Below the pieces are notes generated by a model. The model was given only the letters and a program-made list of their open reading frames with translations, did no database searches and had not been told where the DNA came from. 55,519 bases of DNA from Candidatus Daviesbacteria bacterium RIFCSPLOWO2_01_FULL_39_23 (GTDB taxonomy: Bacteria > Patescibacteriota > Microgenomatia > Daviesbacterales > UBA10151): the NCBI GenBank assembly GCA_001776935.1, contig MFDN01000006.1, forward strand, positions 24,414 through 79,932, written 5' to 3'. Positions 1 through 11,418 of the stretch are shown piece after piece; position 1 is the first letter of the stretch; the number at the start of each line of letters is the position of its first letter. The position numbers were made by a program, and so were the translations under genes.

Positions 1-968
1 CTTAAAAGGAGGGCTGCCGTTAGAAAAAAGTTTAATGATTAGGAATTTTTAAAAGTGGTTTGGATAGGCAGCCCGACTACCGCGAGACCGCAGAAATTTA
101 ATTTTGGATTTAGAAGAAAGAGCGGTCGAGCCCTCGGGATCAGTTGCGAGTATTCCGTCTCGAGACGGAATCGAGCGGTACGGACACGAGACAGGGCTAA
201 AAATTGCGGCGGGGGCGAAAAGCGAATACCCCCGCAACGGCAGGAGGTAATAAAACAGTACAAAGGGAGGCGAGAAACGCGCGAAGCATTTTTGTACCGT
301 TTCTCGCCGAGGTAGAGACTGTAAGGAGTAACTAAAAAAGCAAAGACATTGGCGAGGCTCCCCCTAGGGAGCCCTCTCGCCCAAAAGCGGGGGTGCCGCC
401 ACAACTATTTTGGGTGGGTGGGTTGATACGGAATATAGAAAGACTAAATTTACTTTATTCTTCTACTTTTGTACTATTGTACTTAAGTAAAGTATTGAAA
501 GGGGAAGAAAAAGAAAAACCAGCGAAAATTGCCGGAAAAATTTCAGATCGTTCTTTGAAAAATTTGCCGAAGTAAAATCCGAAGCTAAAAAAGCTCGGAA
601 ACCGGAAGTTTCCAGCTTGGGAATCGGCCAAAATGGTGGAAACTGGCCGATTCATTTCTGATATAATTGGGGAAGCCAAAAAGTTTTTTAATTTATTTGT
701 TTTTCCGTTCCGCTAAAGGCGGAACTATAAATAATAAAAATCGCGCGCTCTTAAAAAAATATAAATGTATTTTTTTAGCAAAAAATACTAGAGCGAGGCC
801 GAAGGCCCCTCCAGAGGCGGGCAGGCCGAGCGGAATCGAAGCCCGCGAAGCGAAGCGAGCGGGCTACCGAAGCGACTTAAAGCGAGTTCGAATTTTTTTG
901 TAAAGGTCGACCGACTATCACAGACATTATGCTTGCTTCAAGGCTCCCTATGATGCTACTATTGAAGA

Positions 969-1721
969 ATGAACCAGGAAAAACCACTCCTTAAATATTT
1001 TTTTGAAGGGTTTGCTCTTGCAAATCGCAATCTGGAAATTTATTTTCTTGGGCTGATTATCGTAATCCTGCCACCTCTTCTTTCTGCCATATTACCAAAC
1101 TCGCCTATATTAAACGCCTTATCTCCTGTCTTTTATCTGATAAGTTTCGGTTTCAGTTTATCAATTCCCAAATTTCTTATTCAAAAACACCACAACTACT
1201 CTTTATCCTTAAAAAATATATTCTCTACCACAATGCAAAGCACAAAAAGAATTATTCTTCCTTCTATTCTACTTTTCATAATCGCCACCATACTCCTAAT
1301 GGTTATCTTCGCACTGGTAGTCATTTTTTTACGCCCGACCCCTGAACAAATTGCGCAATTTTTTAGAGACTTCAATTACTCAAATATACGATGGCATCCT
1401 TTTTTCTTAATTTTAGTGCCTGTAATTTCATTTTTTGTATTTACCCCTATTTTGTTCTCGTTGGAGCACAAAGGCTTAATAACCTCTCTTTTGAACAGCA
1501 TCAGCACCAGCTTTAGCCATCTACCTTATTTATCTATCGTTATAGCAATAGATTTTATTTCTTATGCAGGAACCAGTTTTTTCCCTATCTATGAAGTTTG
1601 GGGATCATCTGCAGAATATATAATCAGTTCGTATATCGGATTAGTTGTGATTTCAAGTACCTTATTATATTACCAAAAGAAAATTAGAAACGAGAGTTTT
1701 ACTCCCCAAACCAGAGCTTGA
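969..1721 (+). CDS. multi-pass membrane protein, hypothetical
   Basis: 250 aa ORF with several hydrophobic segments; 3' end overlaps convergent ndk. Confidence 0.6.
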   Translation: MNQEKPLLKYFFEGFALANRNLEIYFLGLIIVILPPLLSAILPNSPILNALSPVFYLISFGFSLSIPKFLIQKHHNYSLSLKNIFSTTMQSTKRIILPSILLFIIATILLMVIFALVVIFLRPTPEQIAQFFRDFNYSNIRWHPFFLILVPVISFFVFTPILFSLEHKGLITSLLNSISTSFSHLPYLSIVIAIDFISYAGTSFFPIYEVWGSSAEYIISSYIGLVVISSTLLYYQKKIRNESFTPQTRA

Positions 1722-2202
1722 TTTCTTTTGCAGCTTCTTTAGAAGAACCGGAAGCATGAATCAAGTTCCAAACCGGTCTTTCTTCCATATTAGCTTTTAA
1801 AATATTATCAGTGCCTAAATCTCCTCTGATTGTGCCTTTTTCAGCAGTTGCAGGGTCTGTAAGACCGGTAGTTTTCCGGGCCACAATCACTGCATCCTCC
1901 CCTTCCAAAACCATTACCACCACAGGGCCTGAGGTGATAAATTTCCTAAGCCAGGTGACTACTTTTCTGCCCTGGTCTTCTGCGCTTTTAACCTGTTGGC
2001 CTGCTGCTATGGTTTTTTCTCCGATTAAACGAAGATATTCCGGATCCATGGGATAGTGCTTTTCTACAATAGAAAGAGGCGCCATTATATCTTTTCTTTT
2101 AACAACCTTAAGTCCTGCCGCCTCATATCTTTTGATAATTTCATCTGTAAGCCCACGGCTGACCCCATCCGGTTTAATAATAATTAGTGTTTGTTGGATC
2201 AT
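1699..2202 (-). CDS. ndk: nucleoside diphosphate kinase
   Basis: MIQQTLIIIKPDGVSRGLTDEII...ERPVWNLIHASGSSKEAAKEIKLWF; catalytic His retained; start moved to internal ATG. Confidence 0.92.
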   Translation of the reverse strand: MIQQTLIIIKPDGVSRGLTDEIIKRYEAAGLKVVKRKDIMAPLSIVEKHYPMDPEYLRLIGEKTIAAGQQVKSAEDQGRKVVTWLRKFITSGPVVVMVLEGEDAVIVARKTTGLTDPATAEKGTIRGDLGTDNILKANMEERPVWNLIHASGSSKEAAKEIKLWFGE

Positions 2203-2287
2203 GTTCCAAGTATTATATCCAAAATAGTGACTAGAGTCTAGAGTCAAGGAAAAAACAGTCTAGACTCTCGACTCTGGCAACTAGACT

Positions 2288-3337
2288 CTAGTTAATCTCC
2301 ACATCCTCCACTCTTGTTTCGCCATCATCAAATACCGAAACAACTGCAAATCTGGGAAGCTGAGGATTCCGGAGCGAGCTTACAGCGCCGATTGTTGCCA
2401 TGGGAATATCGGTTTTCGGTTCTGAATACTGAGAAAAATAATGTATATCCCCTGCAAAAACTTTCGCAGCCCCTGCATCTTTCAATTGAAACATCAAACC
2501 TCCTGCCTGGGATTTCAGATTTTTCTCAACCCATCCCATTGTGTGAGTTGAAGAAGGGTGGTACAAAGGCTCGTGCAGGAATACGAAAACCCCTTTTGCC
2601 TGCAAAGTTTTAAATTTTTCAAGTTCATCAGCAATCCATTTTGACTGTGCAGCATCAAATCCAATATAGTTATCACTGTTATTAAGGAGAATAAAATGGA
2701 AATTTTCAAAAGTAAATGATTGGTAAGTCGGGCCGAAAACCTGATTAAAACAGGCAATTGGCGATAATTCCCTGTTCCTGCAATCCCAAAGGTCATGATC
2801 TCCCGGTAATAAAAAATATCTCAAAGAGGATAAATCCAGTTCTTTTTTTACATTTTTCAGCTCCTGTATAGTCCCAACCTCAGTGTAATCCCCAAGCCCG
2901 ATTATAAATTTTAAATCAGGATAGCTTTGCTTTGCTTGAGTAATCGCCTTGGATAAATTTATATTATCATTATGAGAATCTGCAAAAAGCAGGAATCTAA
3001 AAACTAAATTTGAAGCAGGAGGAAGCTCAACAGGGTTTTCTGATGTTATCTCTTTGCTTCTTTGCTCTCCCAGCACCTTTTGACTAATCCGGTCTGAAAC
3101 TCCCCCGGTTATTTTATTTGCAGATAAAACAGTCAAAAAACTTTGCGGTACCTTCCCGGCTAATATTTCTGATAAAACTGTTTGCGGATCAAGCTTTAAA
3201 GGATCAAAACCGGAAAAGTGCTTGTAAGCAGAATAAGTTCCTCCCAGCAAAACCGCCAACATAAAAAAACTTAAAGCCAGTCTGAATATAACAAACACTA
3301 TATTAGTAGATCTTTTACCCTGATGCTTTTTAAACAT
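2288..3337 (-). CDS. membrane-anchored calcineurin-like metallophosphoesterase
   Basis: N-terminal TM then FADSHNDN, GLGDYTEVG, PGDHD, FLHEPLY, AGDIHYF motifs; start set at MFKKHQ, overlapping the argS stop (TAATG). Confidence 0.8.
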   Translation of the reverse strand: MFKKHQGKRSTNIVFVIFRLALSFFMLAVLLGGTYSAYKHFSGFDPLKLDPQTVLSEILAGKVPQSFLTVLSANKITGGVSDRISQKVLGEQRSKEITSENPVELPPASNLVFRFLLFADSHNDNINLSKAITQAKQSYPDLKFIIGLGDYTEVGTIQELKNVKKELDLSSLRYFLLPGDHDLWDCRNRELSPIACFNQVFGPTYQSFTFENFHFILLNNSDNYIGFDAAQSKWIADELEKFKTLQAKGVFVFLHEPLYHPSSTHTMGWVEKNLKSQAGGLMFQLKDAGAAKVFAGDIHYFSQYSEPKTDIPMATIGAVSSLRNPQLPRFAVVSVFDDGETRVEDVEIN

Positions 3338-5175
3338 TACATTCTTTCCGGAGCTTCTATGCCCAAAAGATAAAGTCCTTTTTTCAACACTTGCGATACT
3401 GCACAAGTTAAAGCTAACCTAAATTCCTTTTTATCTTCCGAAGCATTTACAATCCGGTGCTTTTGATAGAATAAATTAAAAATTGCTGACAATTCTAACA
3501 AATACGAAGCAACTGCATTCGGCTTCAAACTCTTAACTGCTTCTTCTACTATATCTCCAAAGTATTCCAGTTTTTGCAATATTTGTCTTTCCTCATTTTC
3601 CAACATAATTTGAGGAAGTATGGAATGTGAATCTACATGAGGATTATTGCTTTGATAGTTTATGTTGGCCTTTCTTAAAATGGAATTAGCACGGGCGCAG
3701 GCATATTGGATATAAGGGCCGCTGTCCCCTTCCAAAGCCACTGATTTTTCTACATCAAAAATAGTATCGGCAGCCGGTTGATGCTTTAACATAGCAAATT
3801 TAATTGCTCCCACACACACCTGGTTTAACAAGTGTTCTCTTTCCTCTTTAGGCTCAAAATCCGCAAGAAGAACCTCTAATTTACTTTTAACAGCATCAAA
3901 AATTTCTTCAAAAGTTAAAACGTTACCTTTCCTTGAAGAAATCTTACCGCCAAGCATTCTGACCATGCCGTGACCAACATGAATAGTTTTTTTGGAAAGC
4001 TCAGGGTAGATTTTGCTTAAAGCTAAAAGCAAAACTTTGAAATATTCGTTAATCTCATTCCCTGTCACAACAATAGACCGGTCGTACGGGTAATCCTGGT
4101 GCTTCTTGAAAGCCAGTCCCAATTCTTTTGCTTCATAAGTTGGTAATCCCATTGAATTTACAAAAACTCTATTATGCAAACCGAACTTTTCAGCAGGAAA
4201 AATAACCGCTCCGTCGCTTTTCTCAAAAACTTTATCATCAATATGCGTTAAAACCTCTTTAAGCCCGTACTCTCCAACAATGCTTTCAGGGTAATAAAAG
4301 TCAAATTTTGTACCCAGCAGAGCATAAATAGTCTCGAAATAATCCAAACTCCATTTTCTGCCCTTTTCAAAAATCGCCCTGATTGCACCCAACTCCTTCT
4401 CATTAAACTCCACCAATGATTTATAATCCGCCTGAGGCTGAAATTTGGCTGTTTCTTCCATATACTGCTGAGCCGAAATATAAACTAGTAGATTTATTCT
4501 TTTTATCTGCTCACAAATCTCCTTATTTTCCTCATACGCTTTGGCTCCTTCTGCATAAGCCTGACCTAAAAACTCCACTCTTTCCCTTAAAGTTCTCTTT
4601 TCTAAATCTGCCAGGCTTATTTGATCTTTTTCTAATTTCTTTTGTATTCCCCAGATAGATTTAGCTGCATGCATACCTACATCCCCAAAATAATTCACTC
4701 TTTTAACTTCAAAGCCTTTTGCTTCAAAAAGCCGGGAAATAGATTCCCCTACGCTATTACTGAATAGATGACCTATATGAAATTCTTTAAAAGGATTAGG
4801 ATCAGTAAATTCTACGAGCACTTTTTCATTATTGGATTTTAAAATAGCTGCCTGATTGCAGATTTGCTGAAGGTTTTCCATCAAAGATTCCGGTTTTACA
4901 AAAAAATTGATAAATCCTCCCCCGGCAACTTCTGCTTTTTCCAGATATTTTTTACTTGACTCTTGACCCATGACACTGTCCACTATTTCATTAGCAATTT
5001 CTACTGGAGATTGCTTACTTTTAGATGATTCCAATTTAGCAAGTTGTAGGGCCAAATTCGTTGTATAGTCTCCAAAGGTTGAGTTTTGCGGAATAGATAT
5101 AACTGTATCAGTTGATTTGTAACCTAAATCCTCAACTACTCTTTTTAAGTCTTCTAAAATCTTTTGTTTAAACAT
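3337..5175 (-). CDS. argS: arginyl-tRNA synthetase
   Basis: EFTDPNPFKEFHIGHLFSNSVGE, HVGHGMVRMLGGKISSRKGNV, C-terminal DALR-type region. Confidence 0.95.
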   Translation of the reverse strand: MFKQKILEDLKRVVEDLGYKSTDTVISIPQNSTFGDYTTNLALQLAKLESSKSKQSPVEIANEIVDSVMGQESSKKYLEKAEVAGGGFINFFVKPESLMENLQQICNQAAILKSNNEKVLVEFTDPNPFKEFHIGHLFSNSVGESISRLFEAKGFEVKRVNYFGDVGMHAAKSIWGIQKKLEKDQISLADLEKRTLRERVEFLGQAYAEGAKAYEENKEICEQIKRINLLVYISAQQYMEETAKFQPQADYKSLVEFNEKELGAIRAIFEKGRKWSLDYFETIYALLGTKFDFYYPESIVGEYGLKEVLTHIDDKVFEKSDGAVIFPAEKFGLHNRVFVNSMGLPTYEAKELGLAFKKHQDYPYDRSIVVTGNEINEYFKVLLLALSKIYPELSKKTIHVGHGMVRMLGGKISSRKGNVLTFEEIFDAVKSKLEVLLADFEPKEEREHLLNQVCVGAIKFAMLKHQPAADTIFDVEKSVALEGDSGPYIQYACARANSILRKANINYQSNNPHVDSHSILPQIMLENEERQILQKLEYFGDIVEEAVKSLKPNAVASYLLELSAIFNLFYQKHRIVNASEDKKEFRLALTCAVSQVLKKGLYLLGIEAPERM

Positions 5176-5203
5176 TATTTAATAATAACATAAATTTATT
5201 TCG

Positions 5204-6229
5204 TCATTGCGAGCGATTAGCGTGGCAATCTTCCGCTATAGATTGCTTCGCCACTTCGTGGTCTCGCAATGACAAATTAATAGCCATTAAAATTCCTACC
5301 ACTACTAAATAATAACCCACCCATACCACCCAAACCTGTTCCCCTATATACTCCCAGGCAAAAGGCAAAGAAGCAAAAAAGCCAACTATATAAATAAAGT
5401 ATGTTAAAAATACGGAAACAGCCAAACTTACTAAAGCTCCTAAGAATAACATTAAAACTCCTAAAATCATAATAAAAGGAATCGTCCACAAAATTAGAGT
5501 GTTAGCAAGCAATGAAACTAATGAAATTTGATGAAAATTAGCAGCAATTACAGGAGCAACCATAAGCTGAGCTGCCAGTGTTACGGCTAAATCCTGTCCA
5601 AGCAAGGGAAATTTTCGTAAAAATTTTAAAAGGAGCGGAGAAACAACCACTACACCAAAGGTTGCCAAGAAAGAAAGCTGGAAAGAAAGGTCTAAAATCC
5701 ATTTAGGATTTATAAGCAGCATCAAAGCAGCTGTAATCATCAGCACCCACCAGCCTGTATTTTGCCTTCCATATATTTGGGCAAAGGATGCCAAAGTAAA
5801 CATAATAGCAGCCCTCAAAATAGGCACCTGCCCCCCGGTTAGCAGAACATATGCTGTGACTGCTATCAGGCTTAAAATGATTGCATGTCGTCTTTTAATT
5901 AACCCTGCCAAGCTTAAGAAAAAACCTGCAACCATGCTTAGGTTCTGTCCGGAGGCTACTACAATGTGCAGGGTTGAAGTATCTCTTAAAGCAAGCTTCA
6001 AAGCCGGAGGCAGATCCTTTTTATTACCAAGTAAAATACCCGAAAGCAGTTCTGCCTGAGGAGAAGGCAAAAGCTGACTGATCCTTTGATCAAGCCTGGT
6101 GCGAACATCCAGAAACAGATCCAAATCCGGCTCCCATCCTCCCTGCTCATACCTGACTAAAAAAATAAGAAGATATAGAACAGCAGCTAATACCAAAGAC
6201 GTTTTATTCCAATATACAAGCTTACGCAT
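5204..6229 (-). CDS. comEC: ComEC/Rec2-type competence membrane protein, short form
   Basis: LSGILLGNKKDLPPALKLALRDTSTLHIVVASGQNLSMVAG; multiple TMs; last ~20 aa read from a REP-like palindrome. Confidence 0.85.
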   Translation of the reverse strand: MRKLVYWNKTSLVLAAVLYLLIFLVRYEQGGWEPDLDLFLDVRTRLDQRISQLLPSPQAELLSGILLGNKKDLPPALKLALRDTSTLHIVVASGQNLSMVAGFFLSLAGLIKRRHAIILSLIAVTAYVLLTGGQVPILRAAIMFTLASFAQIYGRQNTGWWVLMITAALMLLINPKWILDLSFQLSFLATFGVVVVSPLLLKFLRKFPLLGQDLAVTLAAQLMVAPVIAANFHQISLVSLLANTLILWTIPFIMILGVLMLFLGALVSLAVSVFLTYFIYIVGFFASLPFAWEYIGEQVWVVWVGYYLVVVGILMAINLSLRDHEVAKQSIAEDCHANRSQ

Positions 6230-6331
6230 GATAAGGAGCGAAGTTTGAGTCAGCCAAAAAATACTGATTGTTTTGTGCTAACTAAACTATATGATTGAGT
6301 TTAATACTAAATCACAAAACAATCACTAAGT

Positions 6332-6369
6332 GAGGAAGTCTCTACCGTCCGAACGATTTTTTGCGACCA
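6332..6369. repeat. 38-bp dispersed repeat, copy A
   Basis: gaggaagtctctaccgtccgaacgattttttgcgacca, identical to 16713-16750. Confidence 0.95.
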
Positions 6370-6384
6370 AACAAGCTCTATTAC

Positions 6385-6975
6385 TTAATATATCACCAGC
6401 TGCTCTTTAATTTTCTCAAATACTGCCTTACTTACCACCTTTTTACTTAATAGATCCTCTATAGTGCCATACGGCCTGTCTGAAATGATTTTTGAAGCAG
6501 TCACCGGTCCAATGCCGGAAAGAGCTTCCAGTTCAGATTGAGTAGCTGTGTTGATATTAACTTTAGCCTCTGACTGAATTCCGGCTACAACAGTCCCCTG
6601 ATTTACGACTCCGCCTTCTCCTATAGCAGGCACATAAACTTTACTTCCATCTGATAGCTTTTGTGCCATATTTAAATATTTTGATATATATTCCTGATTA
6701 GCATCTTGAGCAAACCCCTCAGCGGCCAAAACTGCATTCTCAATCCTGGACCCTTCCTTTAACTGATAAACCCCGGGCTTATTAACAGCACCGGAAACAT
6801 CAACTGAAATTATTTTTTGGCTAACAGTCAAACTTTCTTTTGGAAAAACTTTAGGTTTAGAAGTAGTCAAACTGGAAGCAAATATTCCCCCGACAATCAA
6901 AACCAACCCCAAAATGCCCATAAATATGGGGATCTTAAACTGATTAATTTTTTCTTTCCAACCCAAATTTTCCAT
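6385..6975 (-). CDS. comEA: ComEA-like: TM, SLBB, helix-hairpin-helix DNA-binding protein
   Basis: VDVSGAVNKPGVYQL...VNINTATQSELEALSGIGPVTASKIISDRPYGTIEDLLSK. Confidence 0.9.
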   Translation of the reverse strand: MENLGWKEKINQFKIPIFMGILGLVLIVGGIFASSLTTSKPKVFPKESLTVSQKIISVDVSGAVNKPGVYQLKEGSRIENAVLAAEGFAQDANQEYISKYLNMAQKLSDGSKVYVPAIGEGGVVNQGTVVAGIQSEAKVNINTATQSELEALSGIGPVTASKIISDRPYGTIEDLLSKKVVSKAVFEKIKEQLVIY

Positions 6976-6979
6976 TGGA

Positions 6980-7402
6980 TCAGCCCATTAATTGTTCACG
7001 GTATAATTTAACCCATTTCTTGTAAGCGTCATATAGATATTCCATTCCTCTTTCTCCCATTTCCAGCCTGACCACTCCCCCTGCATGAGGATATTTATGG
7101 AGCCGTGGATGCGTAGAGGAAAAGCCATGAGCGTAATGAGTTAACTCATGCCCGATTGTATGATCCACCACCTCAGGAGGAATTTTTGGATCTTTAAACA
7201 TTGCCGTAATGGTGATAAAGCTGGCTTTTGTCCTTCTGTTTAAGCGGATCGAACCTAAGCGGTATTTAGCATATCTGCCAAACCTGATAAACACTTTGTT
7301 TGTTTGAGGAACGTCTGAGAAATATTTGGACCAGATGAAATCAAGGCGCGACAAAAGCCAATTATCATCCCTTTTTAAAGCAGTTTTTGATTTAGTTGTC
7401 AT
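6980..7402 (-). CDS. SprT-like zinc metallopeptidase
   Basis: HExxH in IGHELTHYAHGF; short SprT-like length. Confidence 0.65.
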   Translation of the reverse strand: MTTKSKTALKRDDNWLLSRLDFIWSKYFSDVPQTNKVFIRFGRYAKYRLGSIRLNRRTKASFITITAMFKDPKIPPEVVDHTIGHELTHYAHGFSSTHPRLHKYPHAGGVVRLEMGERGMEYLYDAYKKWVKLYREQLMG

Positions 7403-7464
7403 GACAGTCTAAACTATATACTAAATTCTATTAGCAGTTTGAAAAAATAACTGCTAGTTACGCT

Positions 7465-9891
7465 TTAGCTTGAACTTAAAACAAAGCTGATTATTTTTCC
7501 CGGCACATAAACAACTTTTTTCACAGATTTTCCTTCTAAAAACTTCGCCGCTTTTTGACTTTCTTTTGCCATTTTTTCTACAACTTCTTTATTACTTATC
7601 ATATCTTTTTGTATCAACAGAATATCTCTAACCTTTCCGTTTACCTGCACTGCTACTGATACTTCATCTTCTTCAAGAAATTTATTATCAATCGCAGGCC
7701 ATGACTGCTTATGAATAGAGTATTTTTCTCCTATTTGACTCCATAACTCCTCTGTAATATGAGGCGCAAAAGGAGCCAAAACAATTAAGAACTTTTTTTT
7801 CTGATCACTTGTTAACCGGTGATGATATGTCAAATTTATAAATTCCATAGCAGCAGCTACCGCTGTATTAAATTTCATAGCTTCTATATCTGAAGCTACT
7901 TTTTTTACCAGTTTATTTAATGCAATCTCAAAGCGCGATTCTACACTTTTTCCCTCTTCTTTGCAAATTAATTCCCATACCCTATTTAAAAACTTATAAA
8001 CACCGTTAATGCTGGTTGGATCCCAGGAAATGGTATTTTCAAAAGGCCCCATAAAAGCCTCATACAAACGAAGGGTATCCGCACCATATTCTTTAACAAT
8101 TTCATCAGGAGTAATCACATTACCAAGGCTTTTACTCATCTTGCGGCCGTCCTCTGCCAACACCAAACCCACGCTGGTTAATTTCTGGAATGGCTCTTTG
8201 GTAGAAACAGCGCCAATATCAAATAAGACTTTATGCCAAAACCTGGCGTATAAAAGATGCAAAACCGCATGCTCTGCCCCACCGATATACCAATCCACCG
8301 GCATCCAGTATTTATCCTTTTCCTTATCAAGAAGCACCTGATTATTATTGGGATCAATAAAACGCAGGTAATACCAGCAAGATCCAGCCCATTGCGGCAT
8401 GGTATTGGTTTCCCGTTTGCCGGGGCCGCCGCATTTTGGACAAACAGTATTTACCCACTCCGGAATAGCTGCCAGAGGTGATTCCCCTGTACCGGTAGGT
8501 TCATATTTTTTAACATCAGGCAATTTTAACGGCAACTCATTTTCAGGCACCGGCACTACGCCGCATTTTGGACAATGCACCAAAGGAATAGGTTCGCCCC
8601 AATACCTTTGCCTGGAAAATATCCAATCACGCAAATGATATTGAATTTTTCTCATACCCCACTTCTTTTGCGCTAACCAATCTTTAATCTTCTCGCGCGC
8701 GTCCTGGGGGGTTTTTAATCCGTTAAATTGTTCTGAATTAACTATTACTCCTTCTTCTAAAACATCTTGATCTGTCAAAACCTTATCAAAATCGCTAGCA
8801 GTCTTACCAATAACTCTGATAATTTCCAATCCATATTTTTTAGCAAATGCAAAGTCCCGGTGATCTGAGCCTGGTACCCCCATAACCGCGCCTGTACCAT
8901 AACCACCAACCACGTAATCAGAAATCCAAATAGGCACTTTTTTCCCATTTACCGGATTAATACAATAACTTCCTGTAAAGACCCCGCTCTTTTCTCTTTC
9001 CTCCGCCTTTCTTTGAAGCTCTGTCTTTTTTTGAGAAGCTTTTAGGTATTCTTCCACTTCTTTTTCCTGATCTTTTGTAATCAATTTCTTGACTAATTGA
9101 TGTTCCGGAGCTAAAACCATATAAGTCACTCCAAAAATAGTCTCCGGAAAAACCGTATAAACATTAATTGGAAATTGGAAATTGGAAATTGGAAATTGTA
9201 TTTCCATTCCTTCACTTCTGCCTATCCAGTTAATCTGCATTTCTTTGATAAATTCCGGCCAGTTAAGCCCTTCCAAATCTTCCAGTAACCGGTCAGCATA
9301 TTTTGTAATTCTCAATATCCACTGCCTGATCTTTTTTTGCTCCACCTGCTCCCCGCATCTGGCGCATTTCCCGTCAATAACCTCCTCATTGGCCAAACCG
9401 GTTTTGTCTTTGGGGCACCAATTAATAGGCGCATCATCTTCATAAGCCAGGCCTTTTTCAAATAATTTCAAAAAGATCCACTGAGTCCATTTGTAATAGT
9501 TTGGATCAGTTGTATCAATTTCCCTTTTCCAATCGTAAGACAAACTCACCAGCTGCATTTGTTTTTTAATATTGGCAATATTCCTGGCTGTGGTGATGCT
9601 TGGGTGAATTCCCATTTTAATGGCATAATTTTCAGCCGGCAAGCCAAAAGCATCCCAACCCATTGGATGCAATACATTAAAACCTTTAAGTCGAAAGTAA
9701 CGGGAAATTATATCTGAAGCTACGTAACCTTTAAAATGGCCAACATGCAGACCATCTCCCGAAGGATAAGGAAACATATCCAAAATATACTTTTTTGGTT
9801 TATCAGAAGAATCAGAGGCAGTATAAATCTGATCTTCTTCCCACTTTTTTTGCCACTTGGGTTCAATTTGGGAAGGAATATATTTGGTCAT
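7465..9891 (-). CDS. leuS: leucyl-tRNA synthetase
   Basis: DMFPYPSGDGLHVGHFKGY, DGRKMSKSLGNV, CP1 editing domain. Confidence 0.96.
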   Translation of the reverse strand: MTKYIPSQIEPKWQKKWEEDQIYTASDSSDKPKKYILDMFPYPSGDGLHVGHFKGYVASDIISRYFRLKGFNVLHPMGWDAFGLPAENYAIKMGIHPSITTARNIANIKKQMQLVSLSYDWKREIDTTDPNYYKWTQWIFLKLFEKGLAYEDDAPINWCPKDKTGLANEEVIDGKCARCGEQVEQKKIRQWILRITKYADRLLEDLEGLNWPEFIKEMQINWIGRSEGMEIQFPISNFQFPINVYTVFPETIFGVTYMVLAPEHQLVKKLITKDQEKEVEEYLKASQKKTELQRKAEEREKSGVFTGSYCINPVNGKKVPIWISDYVVGGYGTGAVMGVPGSDHRDFAFAKKYGLEIIRVIGKTASDFDKVLTDQDVLEEGVIVNSEQFNGLKTPQDAREKIKDWLAQKKWGMRKIQYHLRDWIFSRQRYWGEPIPLVHCPKCGVVPVPENELPLKLPDVKKYEPTGTGESPLAAIPEWVNTVCPKCGGPGKRETNTMPQWAGSCWYYLRFIDPNNNQVLLDKEKDKYWMPVDWYIGGAEHAVLHLLYARFWHKVLFDIGAVSTKEPFQKLTSVGLVLAEDGRKMSKSLGNVITPDEIVKEYGADTLRLYEAFMGPFENTISWDPTSINGVYKFLNRVWELICKEEGKSVESRFEIALNKLVKKVASDIEAMKFNTAVAAAMEFINLTYHHRLTSDQKKKFLIVLAPFAPHITEELWSQIGEKYSIHKQSWPAIDNKFLEEDEVSVAVQVNGKVRDILLIQKDMISNKEVVEKMAKESQKAAKFLEGKSVKKVVYVPGKIISFVLSSS

Positions 9892-10284
9892 GAGTCTATT
9901 CTAGCATCTACCCCATTATTTGCAAATCAACTAAGCTCGAGCGAAATCGCGAGTCAAGTAAGGCGAGGGGTGACAGCGAGGAGGGGGTCCCGGCGCGTAG
10001 CCGCAGCGAGCGAAGTCGAGTGAGGATGCACGACGGGATACTGAGCTGGCAGGACCCCGAGCGAGAAGACTACCAGTTTCACAACTTCTTTTCACAAGCT
10101 AAACCATTTGCTAACCAGTCATAATTGATATAGTTTATATATATTCTGATCTAAACTATACCCTATACCCTATACGCTACACGCTATATTATACCTATGC
10201 GGTAATTATGTTGATAGTCTTTGATGTTAATTGAGATATTGACAATATAGTCAATTTAATGTAAGTTTGCAGTAGAGAGAAAAG

Positions 10285-10312
10285 GCAGCCAGCAGACGGG
10301 CTGCTTTTTTTT
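10285..10312 (+). terminator. Rho-independent terminator-like hairpin upstream of the F1-like operon
   Basis: GCAGCC-agcagac-GGCTGC followed by T8. Confidence 0.6.
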
Positions 10313-10331
10313 GTGAGCTTTTTACTGCTGA

Positions 10332-11301
<970 letters not shown>

Positions 11302-11418
11302 ATTAGTGGCTAGTCGCTAGAGTCTAGTGACTAGTATTCTCTTGTCTCTTAACTCTTGTCTCTTGTCTCTTGACTCTTGACTCTAGACTCTAGACTCTTC
11401 TTATCGTATTATCTCTTT

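Noticed and set aside
39-903. ORFs 39..404, 49..237, 55..315, 393..575, 455..679, 667..903
   Set aside because: Mutually overlapping on both strands over hairpin-rich DNA; sequences look like translated repeats with no family signature.
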